A stretch of 64,000 bases of DNA from Gordonia hongkongensis (lineage in GTDB: Bacteria > Actinomycetota > Actinomycetes > Mycobacteriales > Mycobacteriaceae), in contig NZ_CP095552.1 in assembly GCF_023078355.1 (NCBI RefSeq), positions 372,001 to 436,000 on the forward strand, in the 5' to 3' direction. This document shows positions 42,812 to 50,917 of this stretch, in pieces; position 1 is the stretch's first letter, and every line of letters starts with the position of its first letter. Both the position numbers and the translations under genes were made by a program. Below the pieces are notes generated by a model that worked only from the letters and a program-made list of their open reading frames with translations, was not told the DNA's origin and searched no databases.

Positions 42812-43372
42812 CTAGAGGTACTGCCCCGTGCTGTGGCCGGGTCCGCCGGCACCACCGGGGGCGGGCATGCCGGGCGGAAGCGCGCCCTGACGCATCTGCT
42901 CGAGCTGGGCGCGGGCGGCCATCTGCTGGGCGAACAGTGCGGTCTGGATGCCGTGGAAGAGTCCCTCGAGCCAGCCCACGAGCTGGGCCTGGGCGATGCG
43001 GAGCTCGGCATCCGACGGGGTGCCCTCGTCGGAGAAGGGGAGCGCGAGACGTTCGAGTTCTTCGCGCAGCTCCGGGGCGAGGCCTTCTTCGAGTTCACGC
43101 ACCGACGACTGGTGGATCTCACGCAGGCGGTTCCGCGACGCGTCGTCGAGAGGAGCCGCACGGACCTCTTCGAGCAGCTGCTTGATCATCGTGCCGATGC
43201 GCATGACCTTGGCGGGTTGCTCGACCATGTCGGCGACGCTGGTCGATTCCGACGACTCGCCGTCCGTCTGCCCATCCGTGCCCGCGCCGACGACGATCAC
43301 GTTGTCGGAGTCGCCGGCCGAGCCGAACGGTCCTGAGGTGGGGCCGGGTCCTGGAGTACCTTCGATAGCCAT
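42812..43372 (-). CDS. bpa: Bacterial proteasome activator Bpa
   Basis: A 186-residue DUF2587 protein, homologue of Rv3780. It forms a dodecameric ring that opens the 20S proteasome independently of ATP and feeds it unfolded or HspR-like substrates. The helical core (residues about 45-150: VMRIGTMIKQLLEEVRAAPLDDASRNRLREIHQSS and ELRIAQAQLVGWLEGLFHGIQTALFAQQMAAR) and the C-terminal GQYL that docks into the proteasome alpha ring are both present. The N-terminus is low-complexity and Gly/Ser-rich. Confidence 0.96.
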   Translation of the reverse strand: MAIEGTPGPGPTSGPFGSAGDSDNVIVVGAGTDGQTDGESSESTSVADMVEQPAKVMRIGTMIKQLLEEVRAAPLDDASRNRLREIHQSSVRELEEGLAPELREELERLALPFSDEGTPSDAELRIAQAQLVGWLEGLFHGIQTALFAQQMAARAQLEQMRQGALPPGMPAPGGAGGPGHSTGQYL

Positions 43373-43432
43373 GCGTCCCATTGTGCCCGGACACCGCGAA
43401 ACGGCAGATGGCCGACGTCTATCCTCGTGCCC

Positions 43433-44629
43433 ATGGCTTTCGACGTCGCCTATGTGCGTGGATTGATTCCATCGCTCGGCGACGGCTGGATCCATCTCGA
43501 CCCGCAGGCGGGGATGCAGATCCCCGATTCGGTCGCGACCGCTGTGACCACCAGTTTCCGCTCTCTGTCCGCCGTCCCGGGCGGGGTCTACCCGTCGGCT
43601 CGCGCGAGCGCGGAGGTGGTCGACGGTGCCCGGCGCGCGATCGCCGACCTCGTCGGCGGAGACGCCGCGGGTGTGGTGCTCGGACCGTCGCGGTACGTGC
43701 TGCTGGCCGGTCTGGCGGAGGCGCTCGCGCCGCATGCGTGGCTGCGGGGTGACGTCGTCGTTACGCGTCAGGACGACGAGCCGAATATCGTGCCGTGGCT
43801 GCGCGCGGCGGATCGTTATGGCGGCCGGGTTCGCTGGGCCGAGGTCGACGTCGAGACCGGCGGACTACCGGCCTGGCAGTTCGGCGATCTCGTCACTCCG
43901 GATACGGAGGTCGTCGCGGTGACGCTGGCGTCGTCCACGACGGGGGCCGTCACCGACATCAGCGAGATCGCGCCGCTGGTCCGCGAAGCCGGTGCGCTGC
44001 TGGTCGTCGACGCCACCAACGCGGCGCCGTACATCAGCCTGGACATCCACGACCTGGGTGCCGACGTCCTCGTCGTGTCTGCTGAGCGGTGGGGTGGTCC
44101 CCGCATGGCGGCCATGGCCTTCCGCGAACCCCACCTGATCGACCGGCTGAAGCTGATGTCGATGGACCCGTCCGCGCGCGGACCCGCCCGGCTCGAACCC
44201 GAACCGCATCAGGGCGCGATGCTCGCCGGATTGGTCGCTTCGGTGGAACACCTCGCCGGACTCGACGAGGCCGGCATCGGCAAGCGTCGGCGGCGTCTCG
44301 TCACGTCGATGGACGGTGTCTACGAGTATCTGCAGCGCCTCAACTATTACCTGGTCACGACGCTGTCCCAGCTCAACCATGTGAACCTCGTGGGGACCGA
44401 GGAGAACCGGATTCCCCTGGCGAGCTTCACCGTGGAGTCGGTCGGTGCCGACAAGGTCGTCCGGCGTCTGGCCGACAACGGTGTCTGCGCACTCGCCGAC
44501 CTTCCCAACCGTGCACTCGCACGGATGGGCGCACCCGACTTCGGCGGTGCCGTCACGGTCGGGCTGGCCCCGTACTCGACGCCGTACGAGGTCGATCACC
44601 TGGTGCGAACGCTGGGTTCATTGGCCTGA
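43433..44629 (+). CDS. Class V aminotransferase/cysteine-desulfurase-like protein without the PLP lysine
   Basis: A 398-residue fold-type I protein equivalent to Rv3778c by position and similarity. The SufS/NifS core is visible: HLDPQAGMQIP, VVDATNAAPYISLDIHDLGADVLVVS with the Asp (193) that would hold the pyridine nitrogen, and LASSTTGAVTDISEI. The cofactor site, normally S-x-H-K, reads SAERWGGP (216-223), so the Schiff-base lysine is absent. It is therefore unlikely to be a conventional cysteine desulfurase. It starts at ATG 43433, 60 bases from the divergent bpa gene. Confidence 0.85.
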   Translation: MAFDVAYVRGLIPSLGDGWIHLDPQAGMQIPDSVATAVTTSFRSLSAVPGGVYPSARASAEVVDGARRAIADLVGGDAAGVVLGPSRYVLLAGLAEALAPHAWLRGDVVVTRQDDEPNIVPWLRAADRYGGRVRWAEVDVETGGLPAWQFGDLVTPDTEVVAVTLASSTTGAVTDISEIAPLVREAGALLVVDATNAAPYISLDIHDLGADVLVVSAERWGGPRMAAMAFREPHLIDRLKLMSMDPSARGPARLEPEPHQGAMLAGLVASVEHLAGLDEAGIGKRRRRLVTSMDGVYEYLQRLNYYLVTTLSQLNHVNLVGTEENRIPLASFTVESVGADKVVRRLADNGVCALADLPNRALARMGAPDFGGAVTVGLAPYSTPYEVDHLVRTLGSLA

Positions 44630-44677
44630 AGTGCCCGGCAACCTTCCGAAATTCACTATGGTGTTGTTTGGGTTAAC

Positions 44678-44693
44678 GACAATGTATGTTGTC
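44678..44693. promoter_or_regulatory. Candidate MarR operator
   Basis: GACAA-TGTATG-TTGTC is an inverted repeat six bases upstream of the marR start, in an AT-rich stretch. It is consistent with autorepression, but the arms are only five bases. Confidence 0.45.
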
Positions 44694-44698
44694 ATGCT

Positions 44699-45196
44699 GT
44701 GTCGGCAAAATCGATTGATGGTCCACGAAAGGGCCCGCCCCGGTCGCTCACCGCTGCGGAGGCCGAGAGCTGGATGAACCTCGTCGACGGCGGCTGGGCG
44801 CTCTTCGCCCGCGTCAACGACGAGTTCGCGAGACGAGGACTCTCCGTTTCCGATCTGCGCATTCTCGAAGCGGTCTGTACCAACCGGCAGTTGAGCGTCA
44901 GCGAGGTCGCCGACGCCGTGCACATGCGGGTCAGCACGGTGTCGCGCATGATCGGCCGGCTCAGTGACGACGGCAACATCCACCGGTTCGAGTCGAAGGC
45001 CGACGGCAGACACCGACTCGTGCGTCTGACCGATCACGGTCGGCGCACCCTCGCCCTCCATGTGAACGCCCGAGATCAGGTGATCCGGCAGTTCGTCGTC
45101 GACGCGATGACCCCGGAGGAGTTCACCGCCCTCGGCGTCGCGTTCCGCAAGATCCGCGAGGCCGTCGACGCCGCGGAGCCCGCGGCTTCCGACTGA
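44699..45196 (+). CDS. MarR-family transcriptional regulator
   Basis: A 165-residue winged-helix protein. GLSVSDLRILEAVCTNRQLSVSEVADAVHMRVSTVSRMIGRL carries the recognition helix and SKADGRHRLVRLTDHGRRTL forms the wing with its conserved DxRxxxxxLT pattern. It starts at GTG 44699. No Cys residues suggest a redox sensor of the OhrR kind beyond one in AVCTN. Its target may be itself or the convergent quinone oxidoreductase. Confidence 0.88.
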   Translation: MSAKSIDGPRKGPPRSLTAAEAESWMNLVDGGWALFARVNDEFARRGLSVSDLRILEAVCTNRQLSVSEVADAVHMRVSTVSRMIGRLSDDGNIHRFESKADGRHRLVRLTDHGRRTLALHVNARDQVIRQFVVDAMTPEEFTALGVAFRKIREAVDAAEPAASD

Positions 45197-45203
45197 GCCA
45201 CTC

Positions 45204-46175
45204 TCAGCCCGCGACGCTCAGCAGCACCTTCCCGACCACGTCACCGCTGTTGAGATGGTCGTGCGCGGCGCCGGCGTCGGCGAGCGGGAACACGCGATCG
45301 ACGACGGGTACGACCGTGCCGGCCTCGATCAGCGGCCAGGTCCGGGTCAGGGTCGACGCCACGACCTCGGCCTTGCCGCCGGGACCGTGTACGGGCCGGG
45401 CGCGCAGCGTCGTACCCATCACCGACAACCGCTTGGCCAGCAGATGCCCGAGGTTGATCTCGGTGGTGGTGCCGCCTTGCATGCCGATGATGACGAGGCG
45501 CCCGTCGGTGCGCAGCGCCTTCAGGTTCGACTTCAGGTACTTCGCGCCGATGATGTCGAGGATGACGTCGGCGCCGCCGGCGTCCTGGAGGATCTCGGCG
45601 AAGTCCTGGCTCGAGTAGTCGATGAGGATGTCGGCGCCGAACTCGCGGCAGCGCTCGAGCTTGTCCTGCGTGCGGGCGGTCACCGCGACGCGAGCGCCCA
45701 TCGCGTGGGCGATCTGGGTGGCGTGGGTGCCGATGCCGCTGGACCCGCCGTGGATCAGCAGGAGCTCGCCGGTGGTCAGATGCGCGGTGTCGAAGATGTT
45801 CGACGACACGGTGCACGCCACCTCGGGCAGCGCCGCCGCGGACACCAGGTCGACGCCCTTGGGCACTGCGAGGACCTGCTCGACCGGGACCGCCACCTTC
45901 TCCGCGTAACCGCCGCCGGCGAGCAGCGCGCACACCTCGTCACCCTCCGACCAGCCGCTGACCCCGTCGCCGAGGGCCGAGATCCGCCCCGAGACCTCGA
46001 GTCCGAGGGTGTCCGACGCACCGGGTGGCGGCGGATAGTTGCCCGCCCGCTGCAGGATGTCGGCGCGGTTGACGCCGGCCGCGACTACATCGATCACGAC
46101 TTCGCCGGACGCGGGAGTCGGGTCGGGCACATCGGACAGGGACAGGTTCTCTGATTCGACGACGATGGCTTTCAC
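45204..46175 (-). CDS. NAD(P)H quinone oxidoreductase (zeta-crystallin type MDR)
   Basis: A 323-residue zinc-free medium-chain reductase: GVNRADILQRAGNYPPPPGASDTLGLEVSG at the N-terminus, the cofactor motif IHGGSSGIGTHATQIAHAMGARV, and the quinone-reductase C-terminus FPLADAGAAHDHLNSGDVVGKVLL. Its position between the aminotransferase-like gene and a tRNA-Ser matches Rv3777. It starts at GTG 46175, and the upstream GAAGAG lies too close to be an ideal ribosome site. Confidence 0.9.
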   Translation of the reverse strand: MKAIVVESENLSLSDVPDPTPASGEVVIDVVAAGVNRADILQRAGNYPPPPGASDTLGLEVSGRISALGDGVSGWSEGDEVCALLAGGGYAEKVAVPVEQVLAVPKGVDLVSAAALPEVACTVSSNIFDTAHLTTGELLLIHGGSSGIGTHATQIAHAMGARVAVTARTQDKLERCREFGADILIDYSSQDFAEILQDAGGADVILDIIGAKYLKSNLKALRTDGRLVIIGMQGGTTTEINLGHLLAKRLSVMGTTLRARPVHGPGGKAEVVASTLTRTWPLIEAGTVVPVVDRVFPLADAGAAHDHLNSGDVVGKVLLSVAG

Positions 46176-46252
46176 CTCTTCGATGGTGTCACAGCGCACC
46201 GCAGTGCCAGGCGAGGTCCGGTCCGACGTTCGTGTGTAACCTTGCTCGTCAG

Positions 46253-46340
46253 GGAAGCGTGGCAGAGCGGCCGAATGCACTCGCCTTGAAAGCGAGCGTG
46301 GGTAAAACCACCGGGGGTTCAAATCCCTCCGCTTCCGCCA
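46253..46340 (+). tRNA. tRNA-Ser (anticodon TGA)
   Basis: A class II tRNA with acceptor GGAAGCG paired to CGCTTCC, discriminator G and encoded CCA (46338-46340). The anticodon stem CTCGC/GCGAG encloses loop CTTGAAA, giving TGA at 46287-46289. There is a long variable arm and a GGTTCAAATCC T-loop. A TGTGTAACCTT motif lies just upstream at 46233-46243. Confidence 0.96.
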
Positions 46341-46588
46341 GAGGTGTTACTTGTTTGCGCAGGCAAGCCAGCCGCCTGAGTCCGCGCCACCCGTGCCCTG
46401 ACTGCTCGGCGCCGGCAGATGCCTGACGGTCTGCGGCGTTGACGACGGCCTTCAGATCGTCGTCTAGTGGATGACCCGCATCAGGGTGTTTGAGCAACAG
46501 TCTCTGTGGCGACCGTCGATGCGGCCCGCGAGTTGGCCTCACCTCACTGCATCGGTGCTCGACGGACCCGCTTTCCAGGGCTGCGGTG

Positions 46589-46621
46589 AACCTTGAAATT
46601 GACGGGGCCAATTTCAAGGTT
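46589..46621. promoter_or_regulatory. Fic operator, inverted repeat 1
   Basis: Perfect 13-bp arms AACCTTGAAATTG and CAATTTCAAGGTT with a 7-base spacer, 33 bases in total. It shares its outer ten bases, AACCTTGAAA and TTTCAAGGTT, with inverted repeat 2. Confidence 0.85.
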
Positions 46622-46629
46622 AGTGCGTT

Positions 46630-46662
46630 AACCTTGAAATCACATCGTTGGTTTTCAAGGTT
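46630..46662. promoter_or_regulatory. Fic operator, inverted repeat 2
   Basis: Arms AACCTTGAAA and TTTCAAGGTT with a 13-base centre, 33 bases in total, the same geometry as repeat 1. It begins 41 bases after repeat 1 starts and ends 10 bases before the GTG of fic. Confidence 0.85.
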
Positions 46663-46672
46663 GGATCACCCA

Positions 46673-47842
46673 GTGGATCTCGAGAGATTGAGAAACAGCC
46701 CGGTCGGGGAGCTAGTGCCCATCAGGGGTTACGACCCTCGGTTCAACGAGGAGTACGAGTACTTCGGCTACGTCCCCAACAGACTGCCTGCGGGTTTCGA
46801 GTTGCAGGCGTCGACGTACTCGGTCGTTGTCGAAGCGACCGCAGCGCTCGCCCGAGCAGATCAGGCTTCTTCGCTGCTCCCCAATCCCACACTGCTGGCG
46901 CGGCCGGCGACGCGCCGCGAGGCAGTCAGCACGTCGGCTCTAGAAGGGACTTACGCGGCTCTGTCGGACGTGTTCGAGGCGGACTTCCTTGACAACGACG
47001 AGATGACCAGCTCAGTCAGTGAAGTTCGAAACTACGTAACCGCAGCGGAGCGCGCTTACGAGATGATCGGTCAAGGCCGATCGATCTCCATCCGAATGCT
47101 CGAAGACCTGCAAGCTGAACTACTCCGAGGCACACCCAGTGACGGTGCACACGCCGGTAGCGTGCGCACCTCTCAGGTCTTCATAGGTGTCGGCAACCGG
47201 CGTGTGGATTCGGCCCGCTTCGTTCCGCCTCCAGCGGACCATCGTTTGACCGATGGCTTGGAAGCGTGGCAAGCGTGGATACGCGAGGTCAACGACGTGC
47301 CCACGATCATCCGTGTTGCTGTGTCTCACTACCAGTTTGAGACGCTCCACCCGTTTCACGACGGAAACGGTCGCTTGGGTCGGCTCGTCGCGACTTTGCA
47401 GCTCATGTGCGCGGGTGAGTTGCGATACCCCATTCTGAACTTGTCTCCATGGCTAGTGCAGAGGCGCTCTGAGTATCAAGAAGGATTGCTTCGCGTGTCA
47501 CAGACGGGGGACTGGGACACGTGGATTTGCTTTATGTCTGCAGCAATTCACGCCGAGGCTCTCGAGGTTGTGGCCCGAGTCGATCGGCTACTCGCCCTGC
47601 GCGAGAGCTTCCAGCTGACACTGCGCGGGTCGAAGGGCGTCGCACTGCGTATCGCTGACGACTTGGTGGGGTACCCAATGATCACGGCCACCCTCGCTTC
47701 GAAGTTGTACGGGGTTTCGTACCAAGCAGCGAACTCTGCGATAGCGAAGTTAGTGGACCTGAAAATTCTTCGACAGCGTACCGCTGGTCGGTACGACCGG
47801 ATCTTTCAGTGCGATGCTGTCCTGACTGCCCTGGAGTACTGA
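46673..47842 (+). CDS. Fic-domain protein with C-terminal winged helix
   Basis: A 389-residue Fic/DOC enzyme, which typically transfers AMP from ATP to a target hydroxyl. The active site HPFHDGNGRLGR is complete at residues 226-237. An inhibitory helix motif TSALEG (87-92, matching (S/T)xxxE(G/N)) lies N-terminal, so this is a class II, self-inhibited Fic. The C-terminal 80 residues (VGYPMITATLASKLYGVSYQAANSAIAKLVDLKIL) form a winged helix-turn-helix that could bind DNA. GTG 46673 is chosen because earlier starts would read through the two inverted repeats. Base composition is less GC-rich than neighbouring genes and it sits next to a tRNA, suggesting acquisition. The target is unknown. Confidence 0.9.
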   Translation: MDLERLRNSPVGELVPIRGYDPRFNEEYEYFGYVPNRLPAGFELQASTYSVVVEATAALARADQASSLLPNPTLLARPATRREAVSTSALEGTYAALSDVFEADFLDNDEMTSSVSEVRNYVTAAERAYEMIGQGRSISIRMLEDLQAELLRGTPSDGAHAGSVRTSQVFIGVGNRRVDSARFVPPPADHRLTDGLEAWQAWIREVNDVPTIIRVAVSHYQFETLHPFHDGNGRLGRLVATLQLMCAGELRYPILNLSPWLVQRRSEYQEGLLRVSQTGDWDTWICFMSAAIHAEALEVVARVDRLLALRESFQLTLRGSKGVALRIADDLVGYPMITATLASKLYGVSYQAANSAIAKLVDLKILRQRTAGRYDRIFQCDAVLTALEY

Positions 47843-47864
47843 GCGACGCCGAGGCCAGAGGAGA

Positions 47865-48743
47865 ATGATGACGAGCACCGGTGGATTCACGGTTGCGTCG
47901 TTCAACGTCAACGGGATCCGCGCCGCGCGCCGTCGGGGGTTCGACGCCTGGCTCGCCGGACGGCAGCCCGACGTGGTCGGACTACAGGAACTGCGGTGTG
48001 GCATCGACGACGTCGGCGAGTTCGACGGTTACCACGCAGCGGTCGACGTCGGCTCCATCGCGGGACGTAACGGCGTCGCGGTGCTCACCAGAAACGAGCC
48101 GGCCGCGGTGCGCACCTGGCTGACCCATCCGCCGAAGGCTCGCGGAATGCCCGCCTTCGCTCACGAGGGTCGCTACGTCGAGGTCGACCTCGCCGATCGT
48201 CCACTGACCGTCGCCAGTCTGTATCTGCCCAAGGGCGGACTCCCAGTCGAGTTGCAGCGCCCCGGCTCGATGCGGGAGGCGCCCGACGGCGGCGCCAAAC
48301 ACGCACGCAAGCAACGCTTTCTGGCCGGGTTCACCCGTGAACTCGAGCGCAACCGGCTCGCCGCCCGCCGCGCCGGCCGGGAGTTCCTGCTCCTCGGCGA
48401 CCTCAACGTGGCACACCTCGAACACGACGTCACCAACTGGCGCGCGGCCCGCAAGATGGAGGGCTTCCTGCCCGAGGAACGCGCCTGGTTCGGCGAGATC
48501 ACCGGCCCGCGCCGGCTGGTGGACGTCGTACGCGCCCTGCACGGTGACCGTCCCGGACCGCTCACCTGGTGGAGCTGGGCGGGGGAGTCGTTCGTCAAGG
48601 ACGTCGGGTGGCGCATCGACCACCAGCTCGCCTCGCCCGCGCTTGCCCGGCGGGCGCGCTCGGTGGTGGTCGACAAGGAGGCGTCGCCGGACCTTCGGCT
48701 GTCCGATCACGCCCCGCTGGTTGTCGAGTACGCCGAGCTGTGA
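47865..48743 (+). CDS. xthA: Exodeoxyribonuclease III
   Basis: A 292-residue AP endonuclease and 3'-5' exonuclease of the exonuclease III family, acting in base-excision repair. The motifs are in order: ASFNVNGIRAA, LQELRC with the metal-binding Glu, LLLGDLNVAH with catalytic Asp and Asn, WWSW, WRIDHQL and the terminal LSDHAPLVV with catalytic Asp-His. ATG 47865 or 47868 may be used. It follows fic by 22 bases but has the high-GC composition of the chromosome. Confidence 0.94.
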   Translation: MMTSTGGFTVASFNVNGIRAARRRGFDAWLAGRQPDVVGLQELRCGIDDVGEFDGYHAAVDVGSIAGRNGVAVLTRNEPAAVRTWLTHPPKARGMPAFAHEGRYVEVDLADRPLTVASLYLPKGGLPVELQRPGSMREAPDGGAKHARKQRFLAGFTRELERNRLAARRAGREFLLLGDLNVAHLEHDVTNWRAARKMEGFLPEERAWFGEITGPRRLVDVVRALHGDRPGPLTWWSWAGESFVKDVGWRIDHQLASPALARRARSVVVDKEASPDLRLSDHAPLVVEYAEL

Positions 48744-48777
48744 TCCGGGGTCGCGACTTCCGCGTCACGTGAATGGT

Positions 48778-49081
48778 GGTTGTCGCCGGGTGGCTTCGAC
48801 TCGGCGCCTCGCTGGCGCTCGGTGCCGGCTCAACCAGCGGGTGGGCGGCGTGACCAGCGGTTGTCGCCGGGTGGTTTCGACTCGGCGCCTCGCTGGCGCT
48901 CGGTGCCGGCTCAACCAGCGGGTGGGCGGCGTGACCAGCGGTTGTCGCCGGGTGGCTTCGACTCGGCGCCTCGCTGGCGCTCGGTGCCGGCTCAACCAGC
49001 GGGAGGGCGGCGTGACCAGCGGTTGTCGCCGGGTGGCTTCGACTCGGCGCCTCGCTGGCGCTCGGTGCCGGCTCGACCAGC
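48778..49081. repeat. 81-bp tandem repeat, 3.75 units
   Basis: Units start at 48778, 48859, 48940 and 49021, each beginning GGTTGTCGCCGGGTGG. The first three are 81 bases and the last is cut at 49081 and followed by degenerate GGTTGCGGCTGCGGCTCGACC. Differences are only a few bases per unit. It fills the gap between xthA and the methyltransferase. Because 81 is divisible by three, long stop-free frames arise on both strands, but none looks like a protein. Confidence 0.93.
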
Positions 49082-49126
49082 GGTGGTTGCGGTTGCGGCT
49101 GCGGCTCGACCAGCGGTGGTTGCGGC

Positions 49127-49942
49127 TCACCCGACCGTCAGCACCGCGCGGAGGTACTCCCACTCCATCCGTCCGTTGGTGAGGTAGCGGTCGGCGTGGG
49201 CGGCGATGGCGGCGTCGAGTTCGTCGACGCGCGCGGGGTCGTCACCGACGTTGCGGTACGCCATGATGGTCGGTCCGTAGTGCGCTTTGAAGAAGTCGCG
49301 GAACGCCCCGCCGTCGTCGAACTCGCTGATCGCCACGGTCTCGGTGACGAACTCGTGGTCGGTGACAGCTGAACCGAACAGCGACCGCACGTGGTCGGCG
49401 TCGCCCCAGAGCGGCCCCGGCTGCGCACCGGGCGGCGGTGGCGGGGCGTACGGCTTCATCACCGCGAACAACTCACCGATGAATCCCGTTGGAGTCCAGT
49501 TGATCAGGCCGATCCGTCCGGCGGGACGCACGACTCGTACGAGTTCGTCGGCGCACTTCTGGTGATTCGGCGCGAACATGACGCCCACGCACGACGTCGC
49601 GATGTCGAAGTCGTCATCGTCGAACGGGAGATCTTCGGCGTCGGCGGTGCGCCAGGTGATCGGCAGGTCGCGGTGCCGGGCTTCGCCCACGGACAGCAGT
49701 TCGGGTGTGAGGTCGCTGGCGACGACATGCCCGCCGGCTTCAGCGGCGGGTACGGCGACGTTGCCCGCGCCGGCGGCGACGTCGAGGAGTTTGTCCCCGG
49801 CGGTGATGTGCAATGCGTCGACGAGGCGTCGGCCCAGCGGCGCGATGAGGTCGGCGACGGCGGGATAGTCGCCCGACGCCCACAGCTTGCGGTGGCGGGC
49901 CTTGATCTCGGCGTCGAACGGGGTGGGGTGGGTCGTGGTCAT
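49127..49942 (-). CDS. SAM-dependent methyltransferase
   Basis: A 271-residue class I methyltransferase. Motif I reads LLDVAAGAGNVAVPAAEAG at about residues 52-70, motif II ADAEDLPFDDDDFDIA and motif III VRPAGRIGLINWTP. It resembles the UbiE/SAM_MT-11 group. The substrate is unknown. It diverges from an HxlR regulator that probably controls it. The C-terminal AVLTVG ends right beside the 81-bp repeat array. Confidence 0.88.
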   Translation of the reverse strand: MTTTHPTPFDAEIKARHRKLWASGDYPAVADLIAPLGRRLVDALHITAGDKLLDVAAGAGNVAVPAAEAGGHVVASDLTPELLSVGEARHRDLPITWRTADAEDLPFDDDDFDIATSCVGVMFAPNHQKCADELVRVVRPAGRIGLINWTPTGFIGELFAVMKPYAPPPPPGAQPGPLWGDADHVRSLFGSAVTDHEFVTETVAISEFDDGGAFRDFFKAHYGPTIMAYRNVGDDPARVDELDAAIAAHADRYLTNGRMEWEYLRAVLTVG

Positions 49943-50034
49943 GATGGCGGTCCCTCGAAGTTGTCGAATGGTGGTCGTCCGTGACCGGACACAACGAGCA
50001 TCCGACGAACTCCGACCCGTCCTCTAGACCAACA

Positions 50035-50067
50035 TCTGTACTGGCGGCAGTTCAGTTTCTGTACTGG
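50035..50067. promoter_or_regulatory. Direct repeats between methyltransferase and hxlR
   Basis: TCTGTACTGG occurs at 50035-50044 and 50058-50067, 23 bases apart (about two helical turns), with a related GTGTACTGGG at 50087-50096. It is a possible binding array for the neighbouring HxlR protein; the evidence is spacing only. Confidence 0.35.
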
Positions 50068-50112
50068 TCATCAGCCGGCGACGGGTGTGTACTGGGTCGA
50101 GGGAGGTTTCGA

Positions 50113-50216
50113 CACGGCGCCTCGCTTCGCTCGGGGCCGGCTCAACCAGCAAGAGGCGGCGCCTCGCTTCGCTCGGGGCCGGCTCAACCGGCAAGAGGTG
50201 GCGCCGGCTCGACCAG
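50113..50216. repeat. 42-bp tandem repeat
   Basis: Two 42-base units (50113-50154 and 50155-50196) containing GGCGCCTCGCTTCGCTCGGG and CCGGCTCAACC, plus a partial third. The core is related to the 81-bp repeat at 48778 (GGCGCCTCGCTGGCGCTCGG, CCGGCTCAACC), so both come from one repeat family. Confidence 0.85.
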
Positions 50217-50232
50217 CAGTGGGGAGGCTGCG

Positions 50233-50907
50233 ATGACATCGTATGGACAGTTCTGTCCGGTGGCCAAGGCGATGGAGTTGCTCGACGAGCGCTGGACGAT
50301 TCTCATCGTCCGCGAACTGCTCTTGAGCAGTCGGCATTTCAACGAGTTGCGACGCGGGGTGCCGAAGATGTCGCCGGCGCTGCTCACCAAGCGCCTACGC
50401 AGTCTGGAACGTGCCGGGGTGATCAACCGCAGCGTTGTCGGCGGTCGTTCGGTGTACACGCTGACGGCGATGGGCGAGGAGCTCACCACGGTCGTAGAAG
50501 CGTTGAGCGCGTGGGGTATCCGCTGGATCGGCGAGCTGGGCGACGCCGACCTCGACCCGCATCTGCTCATGTGGGACATGCACCGCACCGTCCCGGTCGA
50601 CCGGTGGCCGCGACGACGCACCATGGTGCAGTTCGTCTTTCGCGATGTCATCGGCAAGGCGAGCACATGGTGGCTGGTCGTCGCGGGTGGTGAGGCGCAG
50701 GTGTGCGACTTCGACCCCGGTTACGAACTCGACGCCACCGTGATGACCGATCTGCGTACTCTCACCGAGATCTGGCGGGGCGACATCGACTGGCGTCTGG
50801 CGCTCGCCGCCGACCGCGTCGAGATCCACGGTGCCGCGGAGGTGGCACGAGACGTGCCGTCGTGGATCGGGCAGAGCCTCTCGTCGGCGGTCCCGCGACC
50901 GGCGTGA
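50233..50907 (+). CDS. HxlR-family regulator with C-terminal SCP2-like domain
   Basis: A 224-residue protein. An N-terminal HxlR winged helix (CPVAKAMELLDERWTILIVRELLLSSRHFNELRRGVPKMSPALLTKRL) is followed from about residue 110 by a region resembling SCP2-type ligand-binding domains (WWLVVAGGEAQVCDFDPGYELDATVMTDLRTLTEIWRG). The second domain may sense a small hydrophobic ligand. GGGGAGG lies 6 bases before ATG 50233. It diverges from the methyltransferase. Confidence 0.88.
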   Translation: MTSYGQFCPVAKAMELLDERWTILIVRELLLSSRHFNELRRGVPKMSPALLTKRLRSLERAGVINRSVVGGRSVYTLTAMGEELTTVVEALSAWGIRWIGELGDADLDPHLLMWDMHRTVPVDRWPRRRTMVQFVFRDVIGKASTWWLVVAGGEAQVCDFDPGYELDATVMTDLRTLTEIWRGDIDWRLALAADRVEIHGAAEVARDVPSWIGQSLSSAVPRPA

Positions 50908-50917
50908 GCGGGCACCG

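Larger units (their letters stand above)
46341..46672. other. 332-base region between tRNA-Ser and fic
   Basis: No gene is supported. The stretch is less GC-rich than its surroundings and ends with two matched inverted repeats (listed separately). I found no repeat of the tRNA 3' end that would mark an attachment site. Confidence 0.6.

Noticed and set aside
46253..47842. Integrative element using tRNA-Ser as attachment site with fic as cargo
   Set aside because: No second copy of the tRNA 3' end is found downstream and no integrase is present.
48778..49163. Open frames on both strands through the 81-bp repeats
   Set aside because: They arise because the unit length is a multiple of three; the translations are repetitive Arg/Pro/Gly-rich and have no start or family support.
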